64,000 nucleotides of DNA from Chitinophagaceae bacterium (GCA_016720825.1 JADKJV010000007.1:1-64000); one strand, 5' to 3'; shown: positions 1 to 10,372, numbered from the stretch's first letter. Made by a program: numbers and translations. The notes: generated by a model from the sequence alone, not told the origin.

Positions 1-125
1 TTGCGCTGAAGCTTCAGCATAGGCGCACGGCGGGCAGGCAAAGAGCACTAAGAAAGACACAAAGCACACAAGGGTAACACCTTTGTGTGCTTTGTATAAT
101 CTTTGTGTACTTCGTGGTAAAAAAA
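1..125. repeat. Heptamer palindrome element (left end cut by window)
   Basis: Copies of CACAAAG-type heptamers in the left part face CTTTGTG copies on the right, and the element ends in GTGGTAAAA. A 14-bp perfect palindrome (GCTGAAGCTTCAGC, 5-18) and a GGCGGGC stretch lie in the left part. It sits just downstream of the stop of the minus-strand lipoprotein gene, consistent with a terminator or an insertion at a gene end. Confidence 0.7.
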
Positions 126-129
126 CAAG

Positions 130-540
130 TCACTCTTTTTTAAACACCGATAAAAAATATAACGGCTTTCCGTTTGTATCAAATCCTTCCGGATATCCAT
201 CTCCCTTCAGGTTATAACAAACACTCAGCTGTCCGTTCTCCACTTTATATATCGCCGTGAAGTGTTTTCCTTTATTAACCCCTTCCCTTCCGTAGATATC
301 CATTTTTTGTCCGTTGTATTCCACCACTCCCTTATCTACGCTCTCAGCAATAACAGTATAATTGCTGTCGAGGATAATCAGTTTCTGCGTTTCATAAATG
401 GCTTTGGGGAAAGCCTTCCCGCCCATTTCCTGCTGGATAGGAATCCAGGTACCGTTTAAAGGGTTGGGTTTTGAAGTTGATTTTTTAGTGCTGGCGCAAC
501 TGATCAGGGTTGCGGCGAGGAAATAAAATAAGAGGCGCAT
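130..540 (-). CDS. Small lipoprotein, TIGR03067-like
   Basis: This is a 136-residue predicted lipoprotein. The start is placed at the Met that begins a lipoprotein signal (MRLLFYFLAATLISC, lipobox LISC), not at the in-frame start 13 codons upstream, which would bury the signal. The mature part contains an LNGTWIPIQQEMGG segment and beta-rich sequence resembling the TIGR03067 domain, a small lipocalin-like fold of unknown function found in many environmental bacteria. It is transcribed alone, with repeat elements on both sides. The family assignment is by eye and moderate; lipoprotein export is well supported. Confidence 0.7.
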   Translation of the reverse strand: MRLLFYFLAATLISCASTKKSTSKPNPLNGTWIPIQQEMGGKAFPKAIYETQKLIILDSNYTVIAESVDKGVVEYNGQKMDIYGREGVNKGKHFTAIYKVENGQLSVCYNLKGDGYPEGFDTNGKPLYFLSVFKKE

Positions 541-601
541 GGTTTTTGTTTGACTGAAAGTAAAAAATGTTTCTGTCAATTCATAACCCAGTTAGGCGGG
601 A

Positions 602-722
602 TTTTACCACAAAGTGCACAAAGGAATACACAAAGTTCACAAGGTTAAACTCTTTGTGGCCTTTCTTTGCCCGCCGTAGCGCAGCGCAGGCGGGGGTATT
701 TCTTTGTGAACCTTGTGGTTAA
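602..722. repeat. Heptamer palindrome element with GC hairpin module
   Basis: The arms are TTTTACCACAAAG... and ...CCTTGTGGTTAA, with CACAAAG heptamers facing CTTTGTG. An internal hairpin of the form GCCCGCCG...CAGGCGGG lies at about 668-695. It occupies the first half of the gene-free stretch 541-959. Confidence 0.75.
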
Positions 723-731
723 TATAAATGC

Positions 732-950
732 AAAACCACAGAGGACACAGAGTACGGCACAACTTGTCCCGCCTTTGCGGGAGAGTACACAGTGTCAAAA
801 TTCTGGATGACGCTTCAATCCATTCATACGCTTCAATCTTTAGGGTAAAGCAGCTTTAGCTGCTACTCTGTGTCCCATTCGGGTAATGGCAGAGAGGAAA
901 TGTCCTATTCGCTAAGAATATTCAATAAATCACGAAAAACTCTGTGGTAG
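732..950. repeat. Long heptamer palindrome, CACAGAG variant
   Basis: The arms are AAACCACAGAGGACACAGAG and ACTCTGTGGTAG. The loop carries the module CTTTAGGGTAAAGCAGC... followed by CTCTGTGTCCCATT. The same loop organisation recurs at 53312-53526, but there with CTTTGTG instead of CTCTGTG. No gene is seen between 541 and 959. Confidence 0.7.
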
Positions 951-959
951 ATTGCATTT

Positions 960-2165
960 TTAATTAAAAACATACCCCACTCCAAATGTCACCGGTATCA
1001 TATACCCATTATTCTGCGGGAATAAATTCCCATTCGAATAATGCGCTATCCGCGCCGACAGGTTCAGGTTCTTTTTCTTCCCGGCAAAAACACCAAATCC
1101 CATGATATCCTGGAATGTGAAGTTTTCACCGGTCAGATTACCGTCCACTTTTGTTGTTGAGATAAAGGTAGGTCCCGCCACAGAATATTCCCCGTAAAAA
1201 TCAAGCGCCTGGGAACGCAGTATCGTAAAACGGAAGATGGGAAATGCGGATATCGTAACAGTCGTTGTATTATCACGGCGGCTTTTCCAGACTCCAAAAC
1301 CGGCAGACCAGTCGAGCGCGAATACTTTTTTCGCATGGAAAATATTGCGCTGGTAATTCAGTGTAAAGCCATGTTTCACTTTCACTTCACCGCCCCAGAA
1401 AATGGGAACAGCACCCTGGGATACAAATTTATTCACGCCATAGCCCATGCTGCTGGTGGCAAAGCCTGCGGTAATGATTTGCTTCGGGAAATTATATCCG
1501 GCTGCACGCGCTTTCGCTGCTTTTTCAGCCGGTAATTCACGCATGTTATAATTAAACCCGGCAGAGATAAAATTAGTAGACGGCTGGAGTTCCCTGTCGT
1601 TGGATGGTGAATGGACCCAGCCCGCCTGTAAATCCCATTTCTTATTTACATGATAACGTAATTGTGCACCAAACTCCCCGGTTGAATACGTGGCATGCCT
1701 GACCACATACTGGTTATTCACTTCAAAACCCCTTCGCATCATCAGCACCAGACCGCCTTCCAGATTCAGGCTCAGGTTTTTGTTAATCGGTAAATTCCCT
1801 GTCAGTGTTAATCCTGCCAGGTTCATCCACACGGTGTGTTTCTGGTTATCATCATTGATGCTGTTAAACTCCACCCATCCCACCGGCCGCATATAACTGA
1901 TTTGCGCGCCAAAAAATTTATTGAACTGGTGGCCATATAATATAATCCGTACTGCTGCATGGGGCACATTTACAGCGCCCACTTTATTCCCCGGCTGCAA
2001 TTGCATCGCAGAGAATTTATAATTGATGGAACCAATATTCACCCCGAAATAAGAATTGCGGAGAATGGGCGGATACTGCACACGGTTATCCTGGGCATTT
2101 AAAAAACAGGGGGAGATAATCAATAATATAACTATCCATCTAAAACTCCGGGAGGCAGCAATCAT
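960..2165 (-). CDS. Outer-membrane barrel, acyloxyacyl hydrolase (PagL-like)
   Basis: A 401-residue exported protein; the signal peptide ends FLNAQ near residue 25. It looks like two beta-rich halves. Residues about 30-210 resemble a porin/OmpA-type barrel. Residues about 225-401 resemble the acyloxyacyl hydrolase/PagL lipid A deacylase family: a GPTFIS segment, FQDIMGFG, then ARIAHYSNGNL near the C-terminus. PagL enzymes use a His-x-Ser pair (HYS here) and remove a 3-O acyl chain from lipid A in the outer membrane. The Glu that follows the Ser by 12 residues in Pseudomonas PagL is not at that spacing here (Met instead), so activity is uncertain. The terminal GVGYVFN is a typical barrel end. 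Confidence 0.75.
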   Translation of the reverse strand: MIAASRSFRWIVILLIISPCFLNAQDNRVQYPPILRNSYFGVNIGSINYKFSAMQLQPGNKVGAVNVPHAAVRIILYGHQFNKFFGAQISYMRPVGWVEFNSINDDNQKHTVWMNLAGLTLTGNLPINKNLSLNLEGGLVLMMRRGFEVNNQYVVRHATYSTGEFGAQLRYHVNKKWDLQAGWVHSPSNDRELQPSTNFISAGFNYNMRELPAEKAAKARAAGYNFPKQIITAGFATSSMGYGVNKFVSQGAVPIFWGGEVKVKHGFTLNYQRNIFHAKKVFALDWSAGFGVWKSRRDNTTTVTISAFPIFRFTILRSQALDFYGEYSVAGPTFISTTKVDGNLTGENFTFQDIMGFGVFAGKKKNLNLSARIAHYSNGNLFPQNNGYMIPVTFGVGYVFN

Positions 2166-2192
2166 GAAAAATCGTTGGTTTTGTGCGGTAAA

Positions 2193-3302
2193 TTAAACAA
2201 TCAGATCTTTCAATTGGTAATTTTTATTGAGCACCAGTAGTTTTGTAAGACAACCCTTAGCAATCCGCCCATATAAATGATCCATCTGCAATACCCTTGC
2301 AGGGTAAACACTGCACATCCGGATGGCTTCTTCCCATTCTAAACCAGCCTTTTCCACCAGGTTATGAGCCGCCTGCAGCATCGTCAATGCCGATCCGCTC
2401 AATATCCCGCCCGACTCAAATTTGTCCCCCGCGGGCTGGTGCGGGTAATACCCCTCATGGCTTTCCGTTACCGCATCGGTAATTACAAATAACCGCTCAC
2501 CCATGATCTTTTTGGCAATACGTATCGCGGCATAATCCACATGGTGGCCATCCGGAATTATACTGGCCATGACTGACGGATGATCCATCACCGCACCAAC
2601 CATACCCGGTGCCCGGTGCTGCAAAGCACTCATGGCATTATACAGATGGGTAACTGTTGTAAATCCGTGATCAAAGGCCTGCATGGCTTCCGCATAACTT
2701 GCATTGCTGTGTCCCGCAGAACAAATCACACCATAAGAACGGATCAGATCTACCACTTCCCGGCTGCATTGCTCGGGCGCAAGGGTGATCATCCGGATTA
2801 CATCTTTTCCATAGTCTAGTATTTCCTTCACTTCTTTCAACGATGGCTGATGTATCAGGGCTTCTATATGTGCCCCTCTTTTTACAGGATTAATCCATGG
2901 TCCCTCAAGATGTATCCCGGCAATGCCTTCTCCGCCGGTTGCCATGTAATCCCTCACCGCATCAATACATTTTTCCATGCATGCCCGGGTGTTTGTGGCA
3001 ATCGTTGGCAGGCTGAGCCAGGCACCTCCTGCACCGGAATAATCGCGGATCACCTCCAGTGTCTTTGTATCCGGGTACACGGCCAGTAACCTGCCGGCAG
3101 CACCATACAGTTGTATGTCAATAAACGCCGGGCAAAGGATATCATCCGGGTAATCAAGCGTCAGGGATTCTGCAGGAATATCGCTGCGGGGAATAATATC
3201 TGTTATGATGCCATCTGATACAACCAAACAGTGATCATTAAGCCATTGTTCCCCCGTAAAGATCCTCCCCGCGGATATGATTTTCTGGCTTTTATGGTTC
3301 AT
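2193..3302 (-). CDS. nagA: N-acetylglucosamine-6-phosphate deacetylase
   Basis: A 369-residue cytoplasmic amidohydrolase that removes acetate from GlcNAc-6-P in amino-sugar catabolism and cell-wall recycling. Visible motifs are HLEGPWINPVKRGAH (metal Glu), GHSNA and THLYNAM (metal His residues), DGHHVDY (substrate binding) and ITDAV (catalytic Asp). Near the N-terminus FIDIQLYGAAG replaces the HxH found in two-metal amidohydrolases, as in E. coli NagA (FIDVQLNG), which suggests a single-metal enzyme. The ATG at 3302 is preferred over an upstream TTG. No nagB or transporter is adjacent; the neighbour is the divergent haloperoxidase gene. Confidence 0.93.
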   Translation of the reverse strand: MNHKSQKIISAGRIFTGEQWLNDHCLVVSDGIITDIIPRSDIPAESLTLDYPDDILCPAFIDIQLYGAAGRLLAVYPDTKTLEVIRDYSGAGGAWLSLPTIATNTRACMEKCIDAVRDYMATGGEGIAGIHLEGPWINPVKRGAHIEALIHQPSLKEVKEILDYGKDVIRMITLAPEQCSREVVDLIRSYGVICSAGHSNASYAEAMQAFDHGFTTVTHLYNAMSALQHRAPGMVGAVMDHPSVMASIIPDGHHVDYAAIRIAKKIMGERLFVITDAVTESHEGYYPHQPAGDKFESGGILSGSALTMLQAAHNLVEKAGLEWEEAIRMCSVYPARVLQMDHLYGRIAKGCLTKLLVLNKNYQLKDLIV

Positions 3303-3394
3303 GGGGTTAAAGTTAAGTGCTGGGGACAATTCAACCGCAGTCAGCCTATACTGCTCTTTTTATTTGTAATTTTAACTAACTAAGTTCCCCCTCC

Positions 3395-4720
3395 ATGAAA
3401 TCTCCCTTAATTGCTTTTTATAAGATAGTATCAGCAAGCTTTCTGGCTCTCCTTTTAGCCGGTGGCATCCAGGCCCAGACCAAAGAACAAATCCTGCACG
3501 AAATGAATTCACTGGTGGTGAATACCGTGATGGACGACCTGTTCACGCCGCCCGTTTCCAGCAGGATCTATTGCTATCCCAATATTGCTTTTTATGAATG
3601 TCTCCGCCAGGATTCATCCTCTTTGCCCTCACTGGAGGGAAAACTAAACGGGTTAACAGAAATCCCATTTGAAAACGAACCAGTGGATCATTTTATCTCC
3701 GGAGTAATTGCATTCACTTACGTAGCCCAGAGTCTTGTCGGATCAGAATATAAAATTGAAAACTGGCGGACGCATTTTGCCGATTCAACACGGAATGTTA
3801 CTGATACTGATTTTTTCAACGCCTCTTTTAATTATGGCAAAACAGTGGCTGATACCATAATCGCCTGGGTGAAACGCGACAACTATGCACAAACAAGGGG
3901 CATGAGCCGTTTTGTGCTCAGCCATAAACCCGGCACCTGGATTCCCACACCATTGGAATATGCCCAGGCTTTAGAGCCCAACTGGAAACTGATCCGCCCA
4001 ATGACACTGAGCAAACCTGACCAGTTTTCACCTGCCAAAAAACTGGTTTACTCACCTTCGCGCAGCTCCGAATTTTTCAAAAACGTGATGGAAGTATATA
4101 AAATCCGCAAGAACCTTGACAGTAACAAGACCGCTATCGCCTGGTACTGGGATGATAATCCGAATATTTCAGTCGAAGAAGGCCACCTGATGTATTTCAT
4201 CCATAAAATTTCACCCGCAGGCCATTGGATCATGATTACCCGCCAGGCATGCCTGGAAAAAAATGTTTCTGTAGCAAAAGCATCTCAGGCATATACACTG
4301 GCTTCCATTGCCATGTTTGATGCATTCATTTCATGCTGGTATGAAAAATATACCACCAATTTAATCAGACCCATCAGCATCATCAACCAGCAGGTGGATC
4401 AAAAATGGACACCCCTGATCCAAACACCACCATTCCCTGAATTCAGCAGCGGGCACGCTGTTTTATCTAATGCAGCCGCAACTGTACTGACACATATTTT
4501 CGGGGACAATTACCAGTTTACAGATAATACTGAAATTCCTTTTGGTATTAAGCCCAGGACATTCAGCTCTTTCCTGAAAGCTTCGGAAGAAACATCCTGG
4601 AGCCGTGTGTATGGGGGAATCCATTATCCGGAAACCTGCAGGATCAGCATTACCCAGGGAAAACAAATTGGCAGCCATGTATTGAATACCTGCCTGCCTC
4701 CCGCGACGACGGATAAATAA
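3395..4720 (+). CDS. Vanadium-dependent haloperoxidase / PAP2 family protein
   Basis: A 441-residue exported protein (signal peptide ending GGIQAQ, about residue 27). The C-terminal third has the vanadate/phosphate pocket: KYTTNLIRP (Lys and Arg 7 apart), SSGH (Ser-Gly-His), and SRVYGGIHYP (Arg and His 6 apart). These match the spacing of K353/R360, S402-G403-H404 and R490/H496 of the fungal chloroperoxidase. Members are either vanadium haloperoxidases or acid phosphatases; which one applies here cannot be decided. The next gene starts 5 nt after the stop, so the two are probably co-transcribed, a pairing common in Bacteroidota. Confidence 0.85.
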   Translation: MKSPLIAFYKIVSASFLALLLAGGIQAQTKEQILHEMNSLVVNTVMDDLFTPPVSSRIYCYPNIAFYECLRQDSSSLPSLEGKLNGLTEIPFENEPVDHFISGVIAFTYVAQSLVGSEYKIENWRTHFADSTRNVTDTDFFNASFNYGKTVADTIIAWVKRDNYAQTRGMSRFVLSHKPGTWIPTPLEYAQALEPNWKLIRPMTLSKPDQFSPAKKLVYSPSRSSEFFKNVMEVYKIRKNLDSNKTAIAWYWDDNPNISVEEGHLMYFIHKISPAGHWIMITRQACLEKNVSVAKASQAYTLASIAMFDAFISCWYEKYTTNLIRPISIINQQVDQKWTPLIQTPPFPEFSSGHAVLSNAAATVLTHIFGDNYQFTDNTEIPFGIKPRTFSSFLKASEETSWSRVYGGIHYPETCRISITQGKQIGSHVLNTCLPPATTDK

Positions 4721-4725
4721 ATAGT

Positions 4726-7700
4726 ATGCGAAACATGAACCCGCGACTGGCTGTGCTATGCATAGCCTGCCAGATTTTTTTATACTCCAACGCACAGCAG
4801 CCGAAACTTTTCAGCAGCCTGCCCGGTGAACAAACCGGTATACATTTCAACAACGAACTGTACGAAGACGACCGGATCAATTACTACAGCTGGGAATACC
4901 TCTACATTGGCGCTGGCGTGGCCGTAGGTGATATTAATAATGACGGCCTCCAGGATATTTACTTCAGCTCCACGACCGGCTATTGCAAACTATACCTGAA
5001 CATGGGGAACCTGCAGTTCCGGGATATTACCGATCCGGCAGGCGTGAATGGCGGGCTCGGTGTAAAAACCGGCGTCACCATGGTTGACTTTAACTATGAT
5101 GGCTGGATGGATATTTTCGTTTGTAAGTCGGGGCCTTTTACACCCCAGTACCGCGAAAAGCTTTTATATATCAATAACCAGAACGGCACTTTTACAGAAA
5201 GCGCCAAAAAATACGGACTGAATGATGCCAGCTTCAGCACCCAGTCTTATTTTTTTGATTATGACAATGACGGCGACCTCGATGTGTTTTTCCTGAATCA
5301 TCCCAATGAGTTTGTAACATCCATGCAGGTAAACGCCACGATGGTAAACAATAAGATGAAACTCATTGATGACACGGCAAGGACCTACGTAAGCCACCAG
5401 CTTTTGAAAACCGCGGGGGGCATTATTATGAAGTCAGCAAAAAAGCCGGCATCTCCACTTATGCATTCGGTCTCAGTGCCTCTATCCATGATTTTAATAA
5501 TGATGGCTGGCCGGATATTTATGTAGCTAATGATTTTAAAAAACCTGATCTTTTATATATCAATGACCACAAAGGCCATTTTACAGAAAAGCTCAGCTCT
5601 TACTTCGATCATATTTCACTCTCGTCCATGGGCTCTGACGTCAGCGACATCAACAACGACGGACTGGAAGACCTCTTTGTAGCGGACATGGCTATAGCTG
5701 AACCTGTCAGGCAGAAACAACTTTTTATCCCTCACCTGAATTATGACAAATTCCAGCTGATGCTGGAATACAATCTGTATACCCAGTACCCGCATAACGT
5801 GCTTCAGTTAAATAATGGCAATGGCCATTTTTCTGAAATCGCCTACCATGCCGGTATTGCGGAAACCGACTGGAGCTGGGCCCCGCTGATTGCTGATTTT
5901 GACAATGATGGCTGGCGGGATTTTTATATCACTAATGGTTTACGCAGGGATATTACCGACTGGGATTACAAGGAATTTGTACTCGATTCTATTAAAAATG
6001 AAATGGCCCGCGGCCATAAAGTGGATATTGCGGAATGGTTTAAACTGATTCCTTCCACGCGGGTGCAGAATTATTTCTACCACAATAATGGCAGTCTTGA
6101 ATTTGAAGATTACTCCAAAACCTGGACGGATGCCAAACCTTCCTTCTCTAATAGTGCGGCCTGGGCTGACCTGGACAATGACGGCGACCTTGATATTGTT
6201 GTAAGCAACGTAAGTGACGAAGCTTTTATCCTGAAGAACAATGAACGGGAACTGTTGCATCATCATTATATGCGTTTCCGTTTCCTGCGGAATAAATTCA
6301 GTGAGCAGGAATTATATGGCGCCAAAGTATTGCTGACAAATGCACAGGGAAAAATCCAGCTGCAGCATTACCAGCCACAACGGGGATATATGTCAACGAT
6401 GGAGCATTTCCTGCATTTTGGCCTGGGCAATGATTCACTGATCAGCCAGGCGGAAATCATCTTCCCTTCAGGTAAACATATTGTTTATGAAAACCTGAAA
6501 GCCGACCAGGTGATGACCATTTATGAATCTGATGCAGTAGCCATGCCTCCGCCACCACCGCCGGCACAGCCGTTGTTTACTAATATCACAGCCTCCAAAA
6601 AAATCAGCTACACGCACCGCGAAAATGATTTTATTGATTTCAAACGCGAGCCGCTGATCCCCTATAAATGCAGCCGCAAAGGACCTTTCTATGCAAAGGG
6701 GGATGTAAATGGCGATGGCCGTGAGGATATTTTCATTGGTGGTGCTGCCGGCAATGAAGGTTCACTGATTTTACAAAATGCAGATGGCAGTTTTACTGCT
6801 AAACCAGCACCGGCATTTACTAAAGACAAAGCTTTAGAAGATGGCGGTGCCGTTTTCTTTGACGCCGATGGTGATAAAGACATGGATCTATATGTTGCCA
6901 GCGGCGGTGCTGAATTCCTTGCGGGCAGCCCGCAATACCAGGACCGCCTTTACATCAATGACGGTAAAGGGAATTTCACCAAATCCGCCAATGCATTGCC
7001 CAAAGAATTTAATAACAACACTTATGTGCTTGCACTGGACTATGACGGTGACGGCGATCTGGATATTTTTTCAGGCGCCGGCGTAAAACCCGGGCAATTC
7101 CCCAGGCATGATAACAACATGCTCCTGCAAAACAATAAAGGGATTTTTACAGATGTTACAAACGACGTGGCTCCTGAATTAACATCAACCGGGCTGGTGA
7201 ACTATGCAGCGTGGTCCGATGTGGATGGCGATCAAAAACCCGAACTGTTACTGGCCGGTGAGTGGATGCCGCTGATGATTTATAAAATGCAGGATGGCAA
7301 ACTCACATTAACCGATGCGGACGTTACGGTAAAAAACAACGGCGGTAATGCTACCATGAAACTCAGTGCTATCAAAGGCTGGTGGTACAGCCTGCGCGTG
7401 GCTGATGTAAATGGCGATGGCAAACCCGGATATCATTGCCGGAAACCGCGGTACCAACTCACGCATCTGTGCAAAATTGAATGAGCCCTGTTTGGTGTAT
7501 GCCAAAGATTTTGACGGCAACGGCAGCTATGATGCGGTACTTGGGTTTTATATTGAAGGCAAACCTTATCCCATGTATCACCGCGACCAGCTGATTGACC
7601 AGATGCCGATGATGCGCAAGAAATTTTACCGCTATCGCTTATACGCAGGCACCACCATGGATAAACTCTTCACACCTGAACAGCAAAAAGGCATGGATAC

Positions 7701-8067
7701 ATATTCTGCAAATTGTTTTGAATCCGGTGTGTTTATCAATGACGGCAACAACCATTACCATTTTGAAGCTTTCCCGGATGAGGGCCAGTTTTCAAATATC
7801 AGTGATTTTTATACCGGTGATTTTGACAAAGATGGCCACCTGGACATTATCGCTGCAGGGAATTCCAAAGATCCTGAAATCGGGACCGGGGATTATGATG
7901 CAATGGCAGTGATGCTGCTGAAAGGGGATGGAACGGGGAAATTTAAAGCAGATTTTATGTCAGGGTTGAATGAGCGGGGGGAAGTGCGGAAAATGGTGGC
8001 GGTGGGGGATAGAATCATTCTTCTTAAGAACAATAATAGTGCGGTTGTGTATAGTCTTAAAAAGTAA
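4726..8067 (+). CDS. FG-GAP/VCBS repeat protein with ASPIC/UnbV domain (two frameshifts)
   Basis: About 1,110 residues once two indels are bridged. An exported protein (signal ending YSNAQQ) with many DxNxDGxxD-type calcium-binding FG-GAP blades, e.g. DINNDGLQDIYF, DYDNDGDLDVFF, DVNGDGREDIFI and DFDNDGWRDFYI, predicting a beta-propeller. An ASPIC/UnbV segment (ELYGAKVLLT...HFLHFGLG) lies in the middle. The frame breaks at A4 (5407-5410; one A short restores LLKNRGGHYYEV) and at CCC (7425-7427; one C too many, removal restores GDGKPDIIAGN). Homology is continuous across both, so this is one gene. Cell-surface binding or scaffold role is inferred; it follows the haloperoxidase by 5 nt. Confidence 0.85.
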
Positions 8068-8071
8068 TTTT

Positions 8072-8165
8072 TTTTAACCACAAGGTGCACAAAGAAATAC
8101 ACTAAGTTCACAAAGAGTTTACCCTTGTGAGCTTAGTGTATTTCTTTGTGTACTTAGTGGTAAAA
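8072..8165. repeat. Heptamer palindrome between convergent genes
   Basis: The left arm TTTTAACCACAAGGTGCACAAAG and right arm CTTTGTGTACTTAGTGGTAAAA (each listed without the adjoining bases) can pair as a long imperfect hairpin. It lies exactly between the stops of the convergent FG-GAP gene and response-regulator gene, a position fitting a bidirectional terminator. Confidence 0.75.
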
Positions 8166-8170
8166 TGTAT

Positions 8171-8860
8171 TTACCCCACAAATCTATACCCCACCCCTTT
8201 TATCGTTATTATTTCCAGAGTAGGATCTTCTTTTATATAAGACCGCAGTTTGGTTATATACACATCCAGGTTCCTGCTGTTAAAGAAAGAATCATTCCCC
8301 CACAGTAAATTCAGTATTTCCCTTCTGTCGATGATCTGCTCCCTGTTTTCACAAAGCAGCCTTAGCAGTTCTGATTCCCGGAAAGAAAGTTTTTTTTCGT
8401 CTTTGCCATGGGTCAATACCTGCCTGTTCGTCTGGAACTGGTACTGGCCAATGGTATGCGTACTGCCGGTTGATTTGGCGGCGCCGGATTCTGATTTCTT
8501 TTTCAGCAGGTTTTCAATCCGCACAATCAGTTCTTCCATGCTGAAGGGTTTGCGGATGTAATCATTCCCGCCGGTTTTGAATCCTTTTACCACATCTTCG
8601 GTTTGCACTTTGGCGGTAAGGAATATGATTGGCACTTCAGCATCCACCGCCCTGATTTCATCGGCAATGGTAAAACCATCTTTATTGGGCAGCATGATAT
8701 CAAGCACACAGATATCCGGTTTTGTTTTTTTGAACAAGGCCAGCACCTTGGCGCCATCATCTTCCATGATCACTTCGTATCCGCGGGTTTGCAGGCTTTC
8801 CCTGACGATTTTCCCCAGGAAAAGTTCATCTTCCACATATAAAACCTTGCTGTTACTCAT
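8171..8860 (-). CDS. OmpR-family response regulator
   Basis: A 229-residue two-domain regulator. The receiver domain (about 4-118) has the acidic pair E10/D11, phospho-acceptor D54 (VLDIMLP), T82 and K104 (RKPFS). A winged-helix DNA-binding domain (about 132-228) ends in the typical ITIKGVGYRFVG. Its start overlaps the stop of the upstream histidine kinase by 4 nt (ATGA), indicating translational coupling. OmpR-type dimers usually bind 10-bp-spaced direct repeats; such a repeat occurs in the divergent promoter region at 10373-10392. It resembles RprY of Bacteroides, but the name is not assigned. Confidence 0.93.
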   Translation of the reverse strand: MSNSKVLYVEDELFLGKIVRESLQTRGYEVIMEDDGAKVLALFKKTKPDICVLDIMLPNKDGFTIADEIRAVDAEVPIIFLTAKVQTEDVVKGFKTGGNDYIRKPFSMEELIVRIENLLKKKSESGAAKSTGSTHTIGQYQFQTNRQVLTHGKDEKKLSFRESELLRLLCENREQIIDRREILNLLWGNDSFFNSRNLDVYITKLRSYIKEDPTLEIITIKGVGYRFVG

Positions 8861-10325
8861 GCTTGGTATTTTGGCAGGGTAAAAATAAAACAGGTTCCTG
8901 ATTCTTCGCCGGGCTCAATCCGGATAGTTCCGCCGTGTTTGCGGATTACCTGTGCGGCATAGCTGAGCCCGAGTCCGTAGCCTTTGGCATTATGGGTATC
9001 CCCGTGTGGTACACGGAAAAACTTATCAAATATTTTCTCGCGGTATTCAGCAGGTATACCGATTCCGTTATCGCGGATGCTCATTTCCACGGTGTCGTTA
9101 TCCCCTTTAATACGCATGCTGATTTTCGGCTCCCCTTTGCTGTATTTGAGCGCGTTGTCAAGCAGGTTAAAGATCACGCTGAGCAAATGCAGCTTGTCGC
9201 CGGAAACAATGGTATCGCCTTCCACAACCAGGTCAATGGTTGCTTTGTGTTTTTCAGTCTGCAGCCGCATGGAAGCAATAACTTCTTTCGCCACCAGATC
9301 CAGCTGCACAGGTTCAAAACGCAGGTCCATTTCTTTTTCTCAAACATGGAGAGCTTAAGTACTTTATCCACTAATAAGCTCAGTCGCTGCAGTTCATTGG
9401 CTGAAATATCGAGGTATTCCCTGGTTTTAGCCGGGTCATTCATCGCGTTGAAATTCTTCAGGGCTTCAATGGCCACGCCAACAGTCGCGATGGGTGTTTT
9501 CAGTTCATGTGTGATATTGCTGATGAATTCGTTTTTCAGTTCTGCCAGCCTGCGTTGTTTGAGCAGGTTCCGGTACAACATCACAAATGATAAAATGGTA
9601 ATGCCTAATAATAAAACAGAAAAGATAATCGGCAGGCTGATTCTTTTCAGCAGGTAAGGAAACGAATTGCCCAGTTTCAGGCTATAGGTAACCGGGTGTG
9701 CAAAGCCGATGGTTATGGTGGTGGGAGAAGGCGATGACTCCTGCACATTGCTGTCGAGCCGGATAATATTAAACGGGATATTGATTTTCTGCTCCTGCAG
9801 GTTTTTTGCATACGCCTTGCTGATATCTGTTATTTTAATGGAATCCTGGAGGGAATCCACGCCGTACAGCAAATCAATGAACTGGTCTTCGCCCGGGCGT
9901 CCTGGCGGAAGGTTGTGCCGGATACGGAAAGAATCATGCCCGATATGCATATCCGTTTTTTCCATCGAAATCACCATACCCGCACGGGGTGGAAGTGCTT
10001 TCTTCAGCGAATCGAGTAGTTTATCACGGATGATATTAATTGTTGAAACAACTTCTGCTTTTCCGGGAATCCTGTTAGCAGGGCCGGTATTATCACTCCG
10101 GATGAAAACTTTTACTTCGCCTTTCCCTGAATCATTTGAAAACCCGCCCAGCCTGAATTTTTTAACCTGTAAATCACGCATGGCTTCACCGAATGCCATC
10201 TGGGTTTTGATATGGAGTGTTCTTTTCTCCCGGGTATAATTCTCCCCTAACCAGAAAACCTGGAAGCCTGTAATGGCGGCAAGCGTGATGCCCATCAGAA
10301 GTAGGAGCCAGCGGAGTTTTTTCAT
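8857..10325 (-). CDS. Sensor histidine kinase (one frameshift)
   Basis: About 489 residues after bridging one indel. N-terminal membrane segment (about 5-25), an extracytoplasmic sensor region, a second membrane segment (PIIFSVLLLGITILSFVMLY), then a HisKA domain with NITHELKTPIA (phospho-His). The HATPase domain has NLLDNALKYS (N box), DNGIGIP (G1) and KGYGLGLSYA (G2). The frame changes at the T5 run 9334-9338 (plus strand); adding one base restores MFEKKEMDLRFEPV and joins both halves. It is first in an operon with the overlapping response regulator. The stimulus is unknown; divergent GLPGLI suggests an envelope role. Confidence 0.88.
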
Positions 10326-10335
10326 AATATCCCAA

Positions 10336-10343
10336 CAAAGCTA
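10336..10343 (-). promoter_or_regulatory. Putative -7 box TAGCTTTG for the histidine kinase operon
   Basis: It matches the Bacteroidota -7 consensus TAnnTTTG and lies 10 bp upstream of the ATG at 10325. A clear -33 TTG is not seen at ideal spacing. Confidence 0.5.
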
Positions 10344-10372
10344 ATCCAATCCCGGGCTGGATACCAGCGTTT

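Noticed and set aside
5400..5420. Programmed ribosomal frameshift in the FG-GAP gene
   Set aside because: The site A4 (GAAAACC) lacks a classic slippery heptamer and stimulatory hairpin, and a second opposite-sign shift occurs at 7425; sequencing indels explain both better.
8935..9657. A 240-codon plus-strand reading frame opposite the histidine kinase
   Set aside because: It lies wholly antisense to conserved kinase domains and has no recognisable protein features.
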